Assembly (NCBI GenBank): GCA_902566635.1
Contig: CACFJP010000002.1
Location: forward strand, 59,326-123,325
Direction: 5' to 3'
Source: an uncultured Bacteroidota bacterium
Lineage (GTDB): Bacteria; Bacteroidota; Bacteroidia; Flavobacteriales; Flavobacteriaceae
Length of the DNA: 64,000 nt
A program made the position numbers and the translations under genes. Below the pieces are notes generated by a model. That model saw only the letters and a list, made by a program, of their open reading frames with translations. It was not told the origin of the DNA and made no database searches. Below, piece by piece: positions 47,070 through 56,828 of this stretch (positions are counted from its first letter, which is position 1; each line of letters begins with the position of its first letter).

Positions 47070-48224
47070 TTATTTAAGCGCTTGTTTGAGATCAGCAATT
47101 AGATCGTGGTTGTCTTCGATTCCAACACTCAATCTAATCAGTCCATCGACTACACCCGATTTTTCTCGTTCGGCTTTGGGAATCGAGGCATGGGTCATAC
47201 TGGCTGGATGGCCTACCAAACTCTCGACCCCACCAAGCGATTCGGCCAGTGTAAAGAGCTTTAATTTTTCGAGGGTTTGCGTTGCTTTTTCGAGCGAATC
47301 GTTTTGTTGTACAAATGAAATCATACCCCCAAAACCATTCATTTGTCGTTTGGCGACCTCGTGGTTGGGATGGCTTTCAAACCCTGGCCAATAGACCCTG
47401 TCAATAGCAGGGTGATCGGCTAAGAATCGAGCGATTTTTTCGCCATTTTCACAATGGCGTTGCATGCGCACATGCAGGGTTTTGATGCCACGCAACACCA
47501 AAAAAGCATCGAGGGGACCACAGACTGCACCACTGGCATTTTGGATAAACGACAGTCGCTCTGCCAAGGTAGTATCTCGCACGATCAAAGCTCCCAGGAT
47601 CACATCCGAATGACCGCCGAGGTATTTGGTTGCTGAGTGCATCACGATATCTGCACCCAATGACAGGGGTTGCTGTAAATAGGGCGACGCAAAAGTGTTG
47701 TCAACAGCAAGGTAGATGTCCCTGTCCTCAACCAGTTGAGACATGGCTGTGATATCCACCACATTCATCATTGGATTGGTGGGTGTTTCGACCCAGATCA
47801 ACTTGGTTTTGACATTAATTTTTGCTGCGACGTTGGCAGGGTCTTGCATATCGACAAAGTGAAACACGATGCCGAGGTCTTGAAAAATTTTAGTAAAAAT
47901 GCGATAACTCCCACCATACAGATCGTTGGTCGAAATGACCTCATCGCCTGGGGATAGCAACTTGACGACTGCATCGATTGCTGCCATACCAGACCCAAAA
48001 CAAAATCCATGTTTGCCATTTTCGATGCTCGCCAAAGACGCCTCTAGCGCTGTACGCGTTGGGTTGTGGGTACGGCTGTATTCATAGCCCTGATGATCAC
48101 CTGGACTGCTTTGCGCATATGTTGACGTCAGATATACGGGCGGCATCACTGCGCGATAGCCCTTGTCTGGTTGTTGACCGCCATGGATGGTTTTTGAATT
48201 GAAATGAAGCTTATCTTTTTTCAT
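47070..48224 (-). CDS. metB: cystathionine gamma-synthase/lyase
   Basis: 384 residues of the PLP-dependent Cys/Met metabolism family. The PLP lysine is in MHSATKYLGGHSD; YEYSRTHNPTRTALE and SLGGVESLVGHPASMTHASIP are family motifs. It makes cystathionine from O-succinyl- or O-acetylhomoserine and cysteine, or acts as a lyase; the sequence alone does not settle the direction. A TACATTTG box lies 17 nt upstream. Confidence 0.9.
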   Translation of the reverse strand: MKKDKLHFNSKTIHGGQQPDKGYRAVMPPVYLTSTYAQSSPGDHQGYEYSRTHNPTRTALEASLASIENGKHGFCFGSGMAAIDAVVKLLSPGDEVISTNDLYGGSYRIFTKIFQDLGIVFHFVDMQDPANVAAKINVKTKLIWVETPTNPMMNVVDITAMSQLVEDRDIYLAVDNTFASPYLQQPLSLGADIVMHSATKYLGGHSDVILGALIVRDTTLAERLSFIQNASGAVCGPLDAFLVLRGIKTLHVRMQRHCENGEKIARFLADHPAIDRVYWPGFESHPNHEVAKRQMNGFGGMISFVQQNDSLEKATQTLEKLKLFTLAESLGGVESLVGHPASMTHASIPKAEREKSGVVDGLIRLSVGIEDNHDLIADLKQALK

Positions 48225-48241
48225 CTACAAAAATTTAAGAA

Positions 48242-48249
48242 CAAATGTA
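48242..48249 (-). promoter_or_regulatory. -7 box for metB
   Basis: The minus strand reads TACATTTG, matching TANNTTTG, 17 nt before the metB ATG. The 99-bp gap to the divergent ArsC-like gene also has CATCTTTG on the plus strand, a weaker match. Confidence 0.45.
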
Positions 48250-48323
48250 TTGCTATCTACCCAAACCCACATCCTTTTACTAAAAAAATCATCATCTTTG
48301 CCCTGATACATAAGGATTGATTT

Positions 48324-48677
48324 ATGAATACTTTTATCTATTTATCGACGTGCAATACTTGTATGCGAATTCTAAAGGGACTCGACCTGCCTGAGGAGAC
48401 TAAGTTACAAGACGTCAAACACCAATCCCTTAGCACTGCGCAGTTGGGGGCATTATACCAAGCCACACAGTCCTATGAGCAGTTGATCAACAAGCGTTCT
48501 AGGGTGATCCAAGCCCTTAACAAAGCTGGAAAAATATTGGGTGAAAAGGATTTTCAACAACTATTACAAACCGAATATAGTTGTCTCAAAAGACCTATTC
48601 TTCATTGGAATAACTCCTTTTATTTGGGGAATGCCAAAAAGACTGTAGCAGCCATGCAACAGGCCGTTCATGGATAA
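48324..48677 (+). CDS. ArsC/Spx-like thioredoxin-fold protein
   Basis: 117 residues. N-terminal YLSTCNTCMRILKGL has the CxxC typical of ArsC/Spx relatives; RSRVIQAL and EYSCLKRPILHWNNSFYLG match the family's arginine region. Whether it reduces arsenate is uncertain: it is short and no ars genes are near. It overlaps the EamA gene by 8 nt. Confidence 0.75.
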   Translation: MNTFIYLSTCNTCMRILKGLDLPEETKLQDVKHQSLSTAQLGALYQATQSYEQLINKRSRVIQALNKAGKILGEKDFQQLLQTEYSCLKRPILHWNNSFYLGNAKKTVAAMQQAVHG

Positions 48678-49566
48678 ACGAACACTTGCAATGTTCGCTG
48701 CTTTGGGTGCAACACTCATTTATGCCCTGAATCATACGATTGCCAAAGATGTGATGCCCACTTACATACAGGGGTTTGGTTTCATTGGTATTCGACTCAT
48801 TGGTGCGACTATCGCCTTTTGGCTGATCGGATTGTTAATGCCCAAACAGCACATCGACAAGGCAGATCGCTGGGCCTTTCTACGTGCTGCATTTTTTGGG
48901 ATGGCAATCAATATGTTGGCGTTTTTTAAGGGGCTGGAATATTCAACACCCATTAATAGCACTGTGATTATCACCACCACACCCATCATGGTTTTTTTGT
49001 TTTCTGTCATACTCCTCAAAGAAAACATACGCCCCAAAAGAGCTATTGGCGTACTGATTGGATTTTTGGGCGCACTTTCGTTGGTCCTGTTTAGCCAGCA
49101 AGCCCCTGCCAATGCCCCCAACATCAGTCTGGGGAACTTTTTGTTTATCGCCAATGCCAGTACTTATGGGCTGTACATGATTTATGTAAAACCATTGAGT
49201 GAAAAATACAACACCATTCACTTGCTCAAGTGGTTGTTTCTCATTGGGCTCCTGATGACTATGCCCTTCACCCTACCCGAGTTGTTGGAAGTGGACTTTC
49301 AACAGATGCCTCACTCCGTTTGGTGGCGCATTGGCTTTGTGGTGCTTGGCACAACCTTTATGACTTATTTGCTAATGGTATATGCCATTCGGCATTTGCG
49401 TGCCACTTCACTGTCGGTGTTTACCTATTTGCAACCGATTATCGGAATTGTTTATGCTGCTTTGGTTGGGGCAGACTTTATGACCCCGGTCAAGTGGATT
49501 GCAATGAGTTTGGTGCTCCTTGGGGTTTTTCTGGTCACCAAACAAGAGCAGCCAAAGGGCTTGTAA
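48670..49566 (+). CDS. EamA/DMT-family permease
   Basis: 298 residues forming ten predicted membrane helices in two EamA repeats (about 1-140 and 150-295); helix 1 is ALGATLIYALNHTIAK and the second repeat has VIYAIRHL-like MVYAIRHLRATSLSVFTYLQPIIG. A metabolite efflux permease; substrate unknown. Directly after it, the same reading frame continues past the stop into T9SS tail remnants. Confidence 0.88.
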   Translation: MDKRTLAMFAALGATLIYALNHTIAKDVMPTYIQGFGFIGIRLIGATIAFWLIGLLMPKQHIDKADRWAFLRAAFFGMAINMLAFFKGLEYSTPINSTVIITTTPIMVFLFSVILLKENIRPKRAIGVLIGFLGALSLVLFSQQAPANAPNISLGNFLFIANASTYGLYMIYVKPLSEKYNTIHLLKWLFLIGLLMTMPFTLPELLEVDFQQMPHSVWWRIGFVVLGTTFMTYLLMVYAIRHLRATSLSVFTYLQPIIGIVYAALVGADFMTPVKWIAMSLVLLGVFLVTKQEQPKGL

Positions 49567-49596
49567 ATCGTTATAAATTATTTGTATATAAAAAAA

Positions 49597-49838
49597 GTGA
49601 AACGCAAAGTAACAATAGCCCTGTATCCAAACCCCTCCATTAGTGAGCATTATTTCAACTATGCCACTGCCACCAACACTACCCATGGTTTGTTCAACAT
49701 CATTGGTGACCGTTTGGCAAAATTACCCAAAAAAGGTAAGAACATCACCTAGACCTATCAAGCTACGTAAAAGGCACCTATATACTTAAAGCCATCAGTG
49801 GTTTGCAGGTCAATTATTATCGCATTTTGGGAGAATAA
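49597..49838 (+). pseudogene. orphan T9SS C-terminal sorting domain remnant
   Basis: The text after the EamA stop reads KRKVTIALYPNPSISEHYFNY, then THGLFNIIGDRLAKLPKKGK to a stop at 49750-49752. Shifting by one base restores LDLSSYVKGTYILKAISG and LQVNYYRILGE before TAA at 49836-49838. Joined, the ~80 residues form a typical type A T9SS sorting domain (YPNP start, LFN-I-G-RL, SYVKGTYILK). No cargo domain lies upstream, since the EamA gene ends 30 nt before. The likely history is a deletion that removed the secreted protein and left its tail, followed by a one-base loss. Confidence 0.7.
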
Positions 49839-49914
49839 TTTTTTGAACACTATAGGTTAAGGACGCTACAAAAACTTGTGATTACATAACACTTAGAATC
49901 GCATATGTTCTTTG

Positions 49915-49922
49915 TACTTTTG
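49915..49922 (+). promoter_or_regulatory. -7 box adjoining DjlA-like start
   Basis: TACTTTTG matches TANNTTTG and ends 4 nt before the ATG at 49927, implying a leaderless or near-leaderless transcript. Confidence 0.45.
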
Positions 49923-49926
49923 TGTC

Positions 49927-50634
49927 ATGGCCTTGTTGTTTGCCTTTATCGGTTTTTTGCTGTTCCGTTTGCCGGGGGCCATAATTGGCTATTTTTTGGG
50001 GAGTTTGATTTCCAACACTCGTGTATATACCAACATTGGCAGCACACGTATCAAAACCCGTGACTTTGAGGTCAAACTGCTCACCCTTGCCAGTCTGGTC
50101 ATCAAAGCCGATGGCAAGGTTACCCAAAAAGAGTTGGACTATGTGCGGCGCTATTTTGTATCGGCCTACGGTAAGGTTCGTGCCAATGAGGTGTTTCGCA
50201 TCTTCAATTCCGAGATGAAAAAAACAGATGTCTCTGCTTCACAAATCTGCAACCACTTTGCGACGTTTGCGCGTTATGAAAGCCGGCTCCAACTGATCCA
50301 TTTTTTGTTTGGCATTGCAGGTGCCGATGGATCAGTTTCCGAAGCCGAATGGCTCAAAATTGAATCCTTTTCACGCTATTTGCGCGTGCGCCCAATTGAC
50401 TTTGAAAGCATCAAGGCGATGTTTATCAAACAAGTCGATGGTGCCTACAAAATTTTGGAAGTGGACAGAACAGCCTCCGACGCCGAAATTAAAAAGGCCT
50501 ATCGCTACCTAGCCAAACAACACCATCCAGACAAGGTGCAGCACCTAGGGGAGGCATATGTCAAGGCAGCTCGCGAAAAATTTCAAAACATCCAAAAGGC
50601 ATATGAACAAATCAAGAGTGAGCGTGGGTTCTAA
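49927..50634 (+). CDS. DjlA-like TerB/J-domain membrane protein
   Basis: 235 residues from ATG 49927; the ORF track starts at a TTG inside the promoter-like box. One N-terminal membrane helix ([19 protein letters not shown], then GYFLG), a helical TerB-like domain (about 45-155, [18 protein letters not shown] and [14 protein letters not shown]), and a C-terminal J domain with the HPD tripeptide in [13 protein letters not shown]. This is the DjlA architecture, a membrane-anchored DnaK co-chaperone. Confidence 0.88.
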   Translation: MALLFAFIGFLLFRLPGAIIGYFLGSLISNTRVYTNIGSTRIKTRDFEVKLLTLASLVIKADGKVTQKELDYVRRYFVSAYGKVRANEVFRIFNSEMKKTDVSASQICNHFATFARYESRLQLIHFLFGIAGADGSVSEAEWLKIESFSRYLRVRPIDFESIKAMFIKQVDGAYKILEVDRTASDAEIKKAYRYLAKQHHPDKVQHLGEAYVKAAREKFQNIQKAYEQIKSERGF

Positions 50635-50657
50635 GTTTTTTTTAAGTTTGATGTGTT

Positions 50658-51236
50658 ATGAATGATTTTTGGTTGTTGGTCGAATTGGGCTTTTCCCATG
50701 TGTGGGACTGGCAAGGCTATGATCACCTGCTGTTTCTTATGGCACTGTGCTTACCCTTTTCAATGATAGAATGGAAAAAACTACTGTGGTTAATCACTTA
50801 TTTTACCATTGGGCATAGTCTGTCATTGGTCATCGCCTCCCTCGATTTGCTAACCATTTCCTCCACTTGGATCGAGTTTTTGATCCCACTGAGCATCGCA
50901 GCCACCGCCTTGCACAACATTATCTTTGCCCAACCCAGATGGCTTAACAGCAGCAAGACTGTTGTGTGGGTCACTCTTTTTTTTGGGTTGATACATGGCT
51001 TTGGCTTTGCTGGTTATTTCGATTTGATTCGAGACTTGGAACAACCCTTGTGGAGCTCCTTGTTGTTTTTCGCTTTAGGGATCGAAGCAGCACAAATCGC
51101 ATTAGGCATGTTGATGTTGCTTCTAGCCTTTTTGGTGCTCAACGTCTGGGGCCGCAGCCGACGTGATTTTATCCTCGTGTTGTCTAGTATCATAATTGGT
51201 ATATTACTTCCTATAATTTTTGAACGTTGGCCATGA
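50658..51236 (+). CDS. HupE/UreJ-2 family membrane protein
   Basis: 192 residues with six to seven membrane helices and conserved histidines in HVWDWQGYDHLLFLMALC, TIGHSLSLV and GLIHGFGFAGYF. These match HupE/UreJ_2 proteins, relatives of nickel/cobalt permeases. No urease or hydrogenase genes are near, so a metal role is only a family inference. The last four bases overlap the deaminase start (ATGA). Confidence 0.8.
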   Translation: MNDFWLLVELGFSHVWDWQGYDHLLFLMALCLPFSMIEWKKLLWLITYFTIGHSLSLVIASLDLLTISSTWIEFLIPLSIAATALHNIIFAQPRWLNSSKTVVWVTLFFGLIHGFGFAGYFDLIRDLEQPLWSSLLFFALGIEAAQIALGMLMLLLAFLVLNVWGRSRRDFILVLSSIIIGILLPIIFERWP

Positions 51237-51655
51237 ACAAATCAAAACAACTTCGCTACGACACTGCCTATATGCGCATGGCACTCGAATGGGCAAAACT
51301 ATCGTACTGCAAACGCAAGCAAGTTGGCTCGCTGATTGTCAAAGATCGGATGATCATTTCGGATGGGTATAATGGTGCCCCTACAGGATTCGACAACTGC
51401 TGTGAAGATGAGGACTACCGGACCCATTGGTATGTGCTCCACGCTGAGGCAAATGCGATCATGAAAGTGGCAGCATCCAACCAGTCATGTGCAGGTGCAA
51501 CACTTTACATTACCCTATCGCCTTGTCAGCAATGCAGCAAGTTGATCCACCAAGCTGGCATTGTCCGGGTGGTCTATGGCCAAACTTATAAAGACACTTC
51601 TGGCTTGGAATTTTTAGAAAAAGCAGGGGTAGTACTAGAACTGCTCGAAGTGTAA
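51233..51655 (+). CDS. dCMP deaminase family protein
   Basis: 140 residues from ATG 51233 (MNKSKQLRYDTAYMRMA), coupled to the previous gene by ATGA; the track's TTG is two codons earlier. Zinc site: HAE in VLHAEANAI and PCQQC in TLSPCQQCSKL; YNGAPTGFDNCCED is the nucleotide loop. It deaminates dCMP to dUMP, feeding thymidylate synthesis alongside Dut and Tdk. Confidence 0.92.
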   Translation: MNKSKQLRYDTAYMRMALEWAKLSYCKRKQVGSLIVKDRMIISDGYNGAPTGFDNCCEDEDYRTHWYVLHAEANAIMKVAASNQSCAGATLYITLSPCQQCSKLIHQAGIVRVVYGQTYKDTSGLEFLEKAGVVLELLEV

Positions 51656-51665
51656 CTCTAATAAC

Positions 51666-51860
51666 CTATTTGACTTTGTCCTGTATAGCTTTGGCAACCC
51701 ATAATAGTGCGAGTAAAACAATTGCACACAAGCCAGCAACAATACCAACCAGAGCCACCACACTGTCGCCTTGCAAAGGGGCAGCAAAGTCTACATAAAA
51801 GAGATTGAAAACGACTAGTCCAAGAGATATACATGCAAGAGCGAAGATGAGTTTTTTCAT
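51666..51860 (-). CDS. small two-helix membrane protein
   Basis: 64 residues with two membrane helices (about 3-24 and 34-57) joined by a short loop (AAPLQGDS). No recognised family. It follows marC by 9 nt on the same strand and ends 10 nt from the deaminase stop, so it may be a companion of marC. No promoter of its own is seen. Confidence 0.6.
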   Translation of the reverse strand: MKKLIFALACISLGLVVFNLFYVDFAAPLQGDSVVALVGIVAGLCAIVLLALLWVAKAIQDKVK

Positions 51861-51869
51861 GTGATAGAT

Positions 51870-52439
51870 TTAAAAGAGCTGTTGTGCGTTGTTGGCAAAT
51901 AGTTTCACAGCAGTGGCAAGTAGAATCACACCAAATATCTTTTGAAGAACACTGATGCCAGAGCTTCCCAAAAAACGTTCAATGCTTTTGGAAGACTTCA
52001 ACACAATATATACCACAAAGATGTTGATGACTATGGCAGCAATGATGTTTGCAGCAGCAAACTCGGCCCGCAAAGAGAGCAAGGTGGTCAAGGTTCCTGC
52101 CCCTGCAATGATTGGAAAAGCAATGGGAACAATCGATGCCGTTTCGGGCGATTCTTCTTTGTAAAACTGTATCCCCAAAATCATTTCGAGTGCCAAAAAG
52201 AAAATGATGATCGACCCCGCCACTGCAAAAGAATTAACGTCTATGCCAATGAGGTTGAGGATTTCTTCCCCCAAAAACAAAAACCCAATCATAATCACTA
52301 GGCTAACCAAAGATGCTTTTTCTGACTGGACATGACCGATCTTTTGGCGCAGACCAATGATGACAGGTGTGCTGCCAATAATATCAATGACAGCAAAAAG
52401 AATCATCCCAGCAGTAAAAATTTCTTTAACATCAAACAT
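51870..52439 (-). CDS. MarC-family integral membrane protein
   Basis: 189 residues, six membrane helices. The N-terminal AGMILFAVIDIIGSTPVI, the second-helix FLFLGEEILNLIGI, and the PIAFPIIAGAGTLTTLLSL stretch are MarC family motifs. Physiological role in the family is unsettled (not itself drug resistance). It is divergent from the DUF3109 gene with a 45-bp gap holding two facing promoter boxes. Confidence 0.92.
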   Translation of the reverse strand: MFDVKEIFTAGMILFAVIDIIGSTPVIIGLRQKIGHVQSEKASLVSLVIMIGFLFLGEEILNLIGIDVNSFAVAGSIIIFFLALEMILGIQFYKEESPETASIVPIAFPIIAGAGTLTTLLSLRAEFAAANIIAAIVINIFVVYIVLKSSKSIERFLGSSGISVLQKIFGVILLATAVKLFANNAQQLF

Positions 52440-52443
52440 TCAG

Positions 52444-52451
52444 CAAAGATA
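52444..52451 (-). promoter_or_regulatory. -7 box adjoining marC start
   Basis: The minus strand reads TATCTTTG, a TANNTTTG match, with exactly 4 nt before the marC ATG. A leaderless transcript would follow. Confidence 0.5.
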
Positions 52452-52472
52452 CAATCTTGCCATTGATTATTG

Positions 52473-52480
52473 TAGTTTTG
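52473..52480 (+). promoter_or_regulatory. -7 box adjoining DUF3109 start
   Basis: TAGTTTTG matches TANNTTTG and ends exactly 4 nt before the ATG at 52485, the same spacing as marC and the DjlA-like gene. Confidence 0.5.
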
Positions 52481-52484
52481 TGAG

Positions 52485-53060
52485 ATGTTTCAGTTGGGAG
52501 ATACTTTGGTATCGGAAGACTTGTTGAAGGAACACTTCGCTTGTGACTTGTCGCAGTGCAAAGGGATATGCTGTGTGGAGGGAGAAGCAGGCGCACCACT
52601 CAGCGCCGAGGAGGTCCAGCAGTTGACAAAGGACTACGACGCCATCGCTCCTTTTTTAAACGAAGCAGGTCGCAAAGCCATTGCTGCACAAGGCACATCT
52701 ATTGTGGCCAAGGACACGAGTTTGGAAACCCCATTGGTGGATGGCGCAGCTTGTGCATACGCCACTTTTGATGAGCGTGGCTGGGCACATTGCGGCATCG
52801 AACAAGCCCACCAAGCAGGTGCAGTTGATTGGAAAAAACCTATCTCATGCCACTTGTATCCTGTGCGTGTCAAAGACTATTCTGTGTTTACTGCAGTCAA
52901 CTATCATCGCTGGCATATTTGCAGTGCTGGCTGTGCTAATGGAAAGCAAATGCAGATGCCTTTGTATCGCTTTGTGGCGGAGGCATTACAAAAAAAATTT
53001 GGTGCAGATTGGTTTGCTGAATTGGAGCGTGTGGCAAGCAAGCAAAAAAAAAATCAATAA
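52485..53060 (+). CDS. DUF3109 cysteine-rich protein
   Basis: 191 residues. Cysteine clusters ACDLSQCKGICC near the N-terminus, GAACAYATFD, HCGIEQA, CHLYPVR and WHICSAGCANG are the DUF3109/YkgJ-type pattern and could bind zinc or an Fe-S cluster. Function unknown. A 231-bp gap without a gene follows before nrdB. Confidence 0.82.
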   Translation: MFQLGDTLVSEDLLKEHFACDLSQCKGICCVEGEAGAPLSAEEVQQLTKDYDAIAPFLNEAGRKAIAAQGTSIVAKDTSLETPLVDGAACAYATFDERGWAHCGIEQAHQAGAVDWKKPISCHLYPVRVKDYSVFTAVNYHRWHICSAGCANGKQMQMPLYRFVAEALQKKFGADWFAELERVASKQKKNQ

Positions 53061-53291
53061 ACACTAAAAGTGATTCCTGTCTGACGTTATACCATATACA
53101 CCAGCGCAACATATTGATTGACAGGATTTTAAAAAATAGTGGGGTTTTATTTTCGTAGGAAAAAACTGAACGAATGTTAAAAAAACGACGGCATTGTGAA
53201 AAACTATGGCTTTTAATTTCCACAAAAAAAGAGAAGATTTGTAGGGTTGATTTCTCAACATAAAAACACAATAACAAAAACAAAAATAATT

Positions 53292-54272
53292 ATGGCAGCA
53301 GTCGAACCAATTCTGGAAGAAAACAAAAACCGATTCGTAATATTTCCAATTGAACACCATGATATTTGGGAATGGTATAAAAAACAAGAAGCGTGTTTTT
53401 GGACAGCAGAGGAGATCGATTTGCACCAAGATTTGACGGACTGGCAAGACAAGCTTAATGATGATGAGCGCTATTTCATCAAACACATTTTGGCATTTTT
53501 TGCTGCGTCGGATGGGATTGTGAATGAGAACTTGGCTGAGAATTTTGTCAATGAAGTGCAATACAGTGAAGTCAAGTTTTTCTATGGGTTTCAGATAATG
53601 ATGGAGAACATCCACTCGGAAACCTACTCTTTGCTGATCGACACCTATGTAAAAGACGAGGTAGAAAAAGATAAATTATTTCGCGCCATAGAAATTTTCC
53701 CTGCCATCAAGCGCAAAGCCGAATGGGCTTTACGTTGGGTAGAGTCTGATTCTTTTGCCGAGCGACTCATTGCCTTTGCTGCTGTTGAAGGAATCTTTTT
53801 CTCAGGTGCATTTTGTTCAATTTTTTGGTTGAAAAAGCGTGGCTTAATGCCAGGTCTAACCTTCTCCAATGAGTTGATCTCACGCGACGAGGGCATGCAC
53901 TGTGACTTTGCTGTTCACCTACACAACAAACACCTGATCAACAAAGTACCACCCCAACGCATTCGTGAAATTATTTTAGACGCATTGTCCATCGAACGCG
54001 AATTTATTACCGAATCACTCCCTGTTAGTTTGATCGGTATGAATGCAAAACTCATGACGCAGTACTTAGAGTTTGTCACCGACCGATTGTTGGTGGAACT
54101 AGAGTTAAAAAAAGAATATAACGTAACTAACCCATTTGATTTCATGGACATGATTTCGCTACAAGGAAAAACAAACTTCTTCGAAAAGCGAGTTTCAGAA
54201 TATCAGAAAGCAGGGGTACTGAAACAAGAGACCGAAGAAAAAGAAAAGTACTCGTTTGACGACGATTTTTAA
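53292..54272 (+). CDS. nrdB: ribonucleotide reductase class I, beta subunit
   Basis: 326 residues from ATG 53292 ([16 protein letters not shown]); the track's earlier start lies in leader DNA. The di-iron and radical residues appear in [14 protein letters not shown] (Glu, His and the Tyr radical), FAAVEGIFF and [11 protein letters not shown] retained tyrosine argues for an ordinary class Ia-type enzyme. The acidic C-terminus KYSFDDDF docks to NrdA. nrdA follows after 77 nt. Confidence 0.96.
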   Translation: MAAVEPILEENKNRFVIFPIEHHDIWEWYKKQEACFWTAEEIDLHQDLTDWQDKLNDDERYFIKHILAFFAASDGIVNENLAENFVNEVQYSEVKFFYGFQIMMENIHSETYSLLIDTYVKDEVEKDKLFRAIEIFPAIKRKAEWALRWVESDSFAERLIAFAAVEGIFFSGAFCSIFWLKKRGLMPGLTFSNELISRDEGMHCDFAVHLHNKHLINKVPPQRIREIILDALSIEREFITESLPVSLIGMNAKLMTQYLEFVTDRLLVELELKKEYNVTNPFDFMDMISLQGKTNFFEKRVSEYQKAGVLKQETEEKEKYSFDDDF

Positions 54273-54349
54273 GGTCCTTTTTCACATATTTAGTAGAGTA
54301 GTTGTCCCTATGAATGGGCTAATGTTTTTTTGTCAAAAAAGGAGAATAG

Positions 54350-56797
54350 ATGTATGTATTAAAAAGAGATGGTCGCAAAGAGCCCATCATATTTGATAAG
54401 ATTACAGCACGTGTACGAAAGCTGTGTTATGGGCTAAATGACCTAGTTGATCCAGTCAAAGTTGCCATGAGAGTCATTGAGGGTTTGTATGACGGAGTGA
54501 CAACCTCCGAGTTAGATAACCTTGCTGCCGAAACCGCAGCAACAATGACGACAACACACCCTGATTATGCCCAACTTGCTGCTCGAATCTCTGTTTCAAA
54601 TCTCCACAAAAACACGAAAAAATCATTTGTCGTAACAATGACAGATTTGTACACATACGTCAACCCTCGCACTGCAAAAAAAGCACCTCTACTCGCTGAT
54701 AATGTATACAAAATTATCAAAGATAATGAAGAACTTCTCGACTCCACCATCATCTACAATCGCGATTTTGGCTACGATTATTTTGGCTTCAAAACACTAG
54801 AGCGGTCCTATCTTCTCAAAATCAATGGTCAAATCGTTGAGCGTCCACAACATATGCTGATGCGTGTTTCTGTTGGCATTCACCTCAACGATCTCGACGC
54901 AGCAATTGAGACCTATCACTTGATGTCCAAAAGGTATTTCACCCACGCCACGCCAACTCTTTTCAACTCAGGAACACCCAAGCCTCAAATGTCGTCTTGC
55001 TTTTTGCTTGCCATGAAAGATGACAGCATCGACGGTATTTATGACACCCTAAAACAAACAGCAAAAATATCTCAATCGGCTGGAGGAATTGGTCTATCAA
55101 TTCACAACATCCGCGCTACAGGATCCTACATCGCAGGAACCAATGGAACCTCCAATGGAATTGTTCCCATGCTTCGTGTATTCAATGACACAGCTCGCTA
55201 TGTCGATCAAGGGGGCGGTAAACGAAAAGGATCATTTGCAATCTATGTCGAACCATGGCATGCTGATATTTTTGATTTCCTCAACTTGAAGAAAAACCAT
55301 GGAAAGGAAGAAATGCGTGCCCGGGATTTGTTCTACGCCATGTGGATACCTGACTTGTTTATGCGTCGGGTTGAGGAAGACTCTACATGGACTTTGATGT
55401 GTCCCAATGAGTGCCCTGGATTGTATGATTCTCATGGCGATGAGTTTGAGAAAAAATACCTCGACTACGAAAAAAACAACAAAGGCCGAAAAACCATACA
55501 GGCACGTGAGTTGTGGGAAAAAATCCTCGAATCGCAAATCGAAACAGGAACACCTTATATGCTGTATAAAGATGCGGCAAATCGAAAGTCAAATCAGCAA
55601 AATCTTGGAACCATTCGCTCTTCAAACTTGTGCACAGAGATTTTGGAATATACCTCTGCAGACGAAGTGGCGGTTTGTAACCTCGCTTCCATCGCCTTAC
55701 CAATGTTTATCAAAGATGGTGCCTTTGACCATCAAGGATTGTATGACGTAACTGTGCGTGCAACCAAAAACCTCAACAAAGTGATTGACCGCAATTACTA
55801 CCCCATCAAAGAAGCAGAGAACAGTAACTTTAGACATCGCCCAATTGGATTAGGTGTGCAAGGGCTTGCCGACTCCTTTATTAAGTTGCGTATGCCCTTT
55901 ACGTCAGACGAAGCGAAAACACTCAACCAAGAGATTTTTGAAACGCTTTATTTCGCAGCCATGACGGCTTCTAAAGACGTGGCAAAAGACGAAGGATCGT
56001 ATCAAAGTTATAAAGGATCACCCATTTCTAAAGGGGAGTTTCAACACAATCTGTGGGGAATCAAAGACAGTGAGCTCAGCGGTCGATGGGACTGGGCTGC
56101 GCTCCGAAAAGAGGTCAAAAAGCATGGTGTTCGCAACTCCCTACTCGTTGCACCAATGCCAACTGCTTCAACCTCCCAAATCCTTGGAAACAACGAATGC
56201 TTTGAACCCTACACATCAAACATCTATACTCGACGAGTGTTGTCCGGTGAGTTTATTGTCGTGAACAAACACTTGTTGGAAGACCTTGTTAATCTGGGTC
56301 TTTGGGATGAAGACCTCAAGCAAGAATTGATGCGTGCCAATGGTTCGGTTCAGCAAATCGACAACATTCCCGATGATATTAAAGAGCTGTATAAAACCGC
56401 ATGGGAATTGAGTATGAAGGATATCATTGATATGTCTCGCCAGCGTGGTTATTTTATCGATCAGTCGCAATCGCTCAACTTGTTTATGGAGGGTGCTACC
56501 ATGGCTAAGTTGACCTCGATGCACTTTTATGCGTGGAAGTCAGGGCTCAAAACCGGAATGTACTATCTCCGAACCAAGTCGGCTGTGGATGCAATCAAGT
56601 TTACACTCGATAAGAAAAAGGAAGAGAAAGTTCCTAAAACAGCAACAGCTGCTACAACTGCCTCAGCTGTCAATGTGGCGCCCAAAGCTGCTGAAAAGCC
56701 AGTGGCTGTCGAACCACTTTCACCCGTTGAGCTGAAAGAGATGCTTTCCAAGTCGAAAGAAAATGAAGACGATGATTGCCTAATGTGTGGGTCATGA
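54350..56797 (+). CDS. nrdA: ribonucleotide reductase class I, alpha subunit
   Basis: 815 residues. An N-terminal ATP-cone (about 1-90, [21 protein letters not shown]) gives allosteric control by dATP. Active-site elements: [21 protein letters not shown] (Asn-Cys-Glu) and [12 protein letters not shown]. An Ala/Pro/Val-rich linker (about 747-790) leads to the C-terminal redox pair in DCLMCGS, which shuttles electrons from thioredoxin. A GGAG site stands 6 nt before the ATG, one of few Shine-Dalgarno-like sites in the window. Confidence 0.97.
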   Translation: MYVLKRDGRKEPIIFDKITARVRKLCYGLNDLVDPVKVAMRVIEGLYDGVTTSELDNLAAETAATMTTTHPDYAQLAARISVSNLHKNTKKSFVVTMTDLYTYVNPRTAKKAPLLADNVYKIIKDNEELLDSTIIYNRDFGYDYFGFKTLERSYLLKINGQIVERPQHMLMRVSVGIHLNDLDAAIETYHLMSKRYFTHATPTLFNSGTPKPQMSSCFLLAMKDDSIDGIYDTLKQTAKISQSAGGIGLSIHNIRATGSYIAGTNGTSNGIVPMLRVFNDTARYVDQGGGKRKGSFAIYVEPWHADIFDFLNLKKNHGKEEMRARDLFYAMWIPDLFMRRVEEDSTWTLMCPNECPGLYDSHGDEFEKKYLDYEKNNKGRKTIQARELWEKILESQIETGTPYMLYKDAANRKSNQQNLGTIRSSNLCTEILEYTSADEVAVCNLASIALPMFIKDGAFDHQGLYDVTVRATKNLNKVIDRNYYPIKEAENSNFRHRPIGLGVQGLADSFIKLRMPFTSDEAKTLNQEIFETLYFAAMTASKDVAKDEGSYQSYKGSPISKGEFQHNLWGIKDSELSGRWDWAALRKEVKKHGVRNSLLVAPMPTASTSQILGNNECFEPYTSNIYTRRVLSGEFIVVNKHLLEDLVNLGLWDEDLKQELMRANGSVQQIDNIPDDIKELYKTAWELSMKDIIDMSRQRGYFIDQSQSLNLFMEGATMAKLTSMHFYAWKSGLKTGMYYLRTKSAVDAIKFTLDKKKEEKVPKTATAATTASAVNVAPKAAEKPVAVEPLSPVELKEMLSKSKENEDDDCLMCGS

Positions 56798-56828
56798 CCC
56801 TCACAGCAGCCTGTTTTTTTGAAAATAG

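Noticed and set aside
52936-53283. minus-strand ORFs in the gap before nrdB
   Set aside because: They run into the antisense of the DUF3109 and nrdB genes, are Phe/Cys-rich and show no family motif; the 231-bp gap is read as leader DNA.
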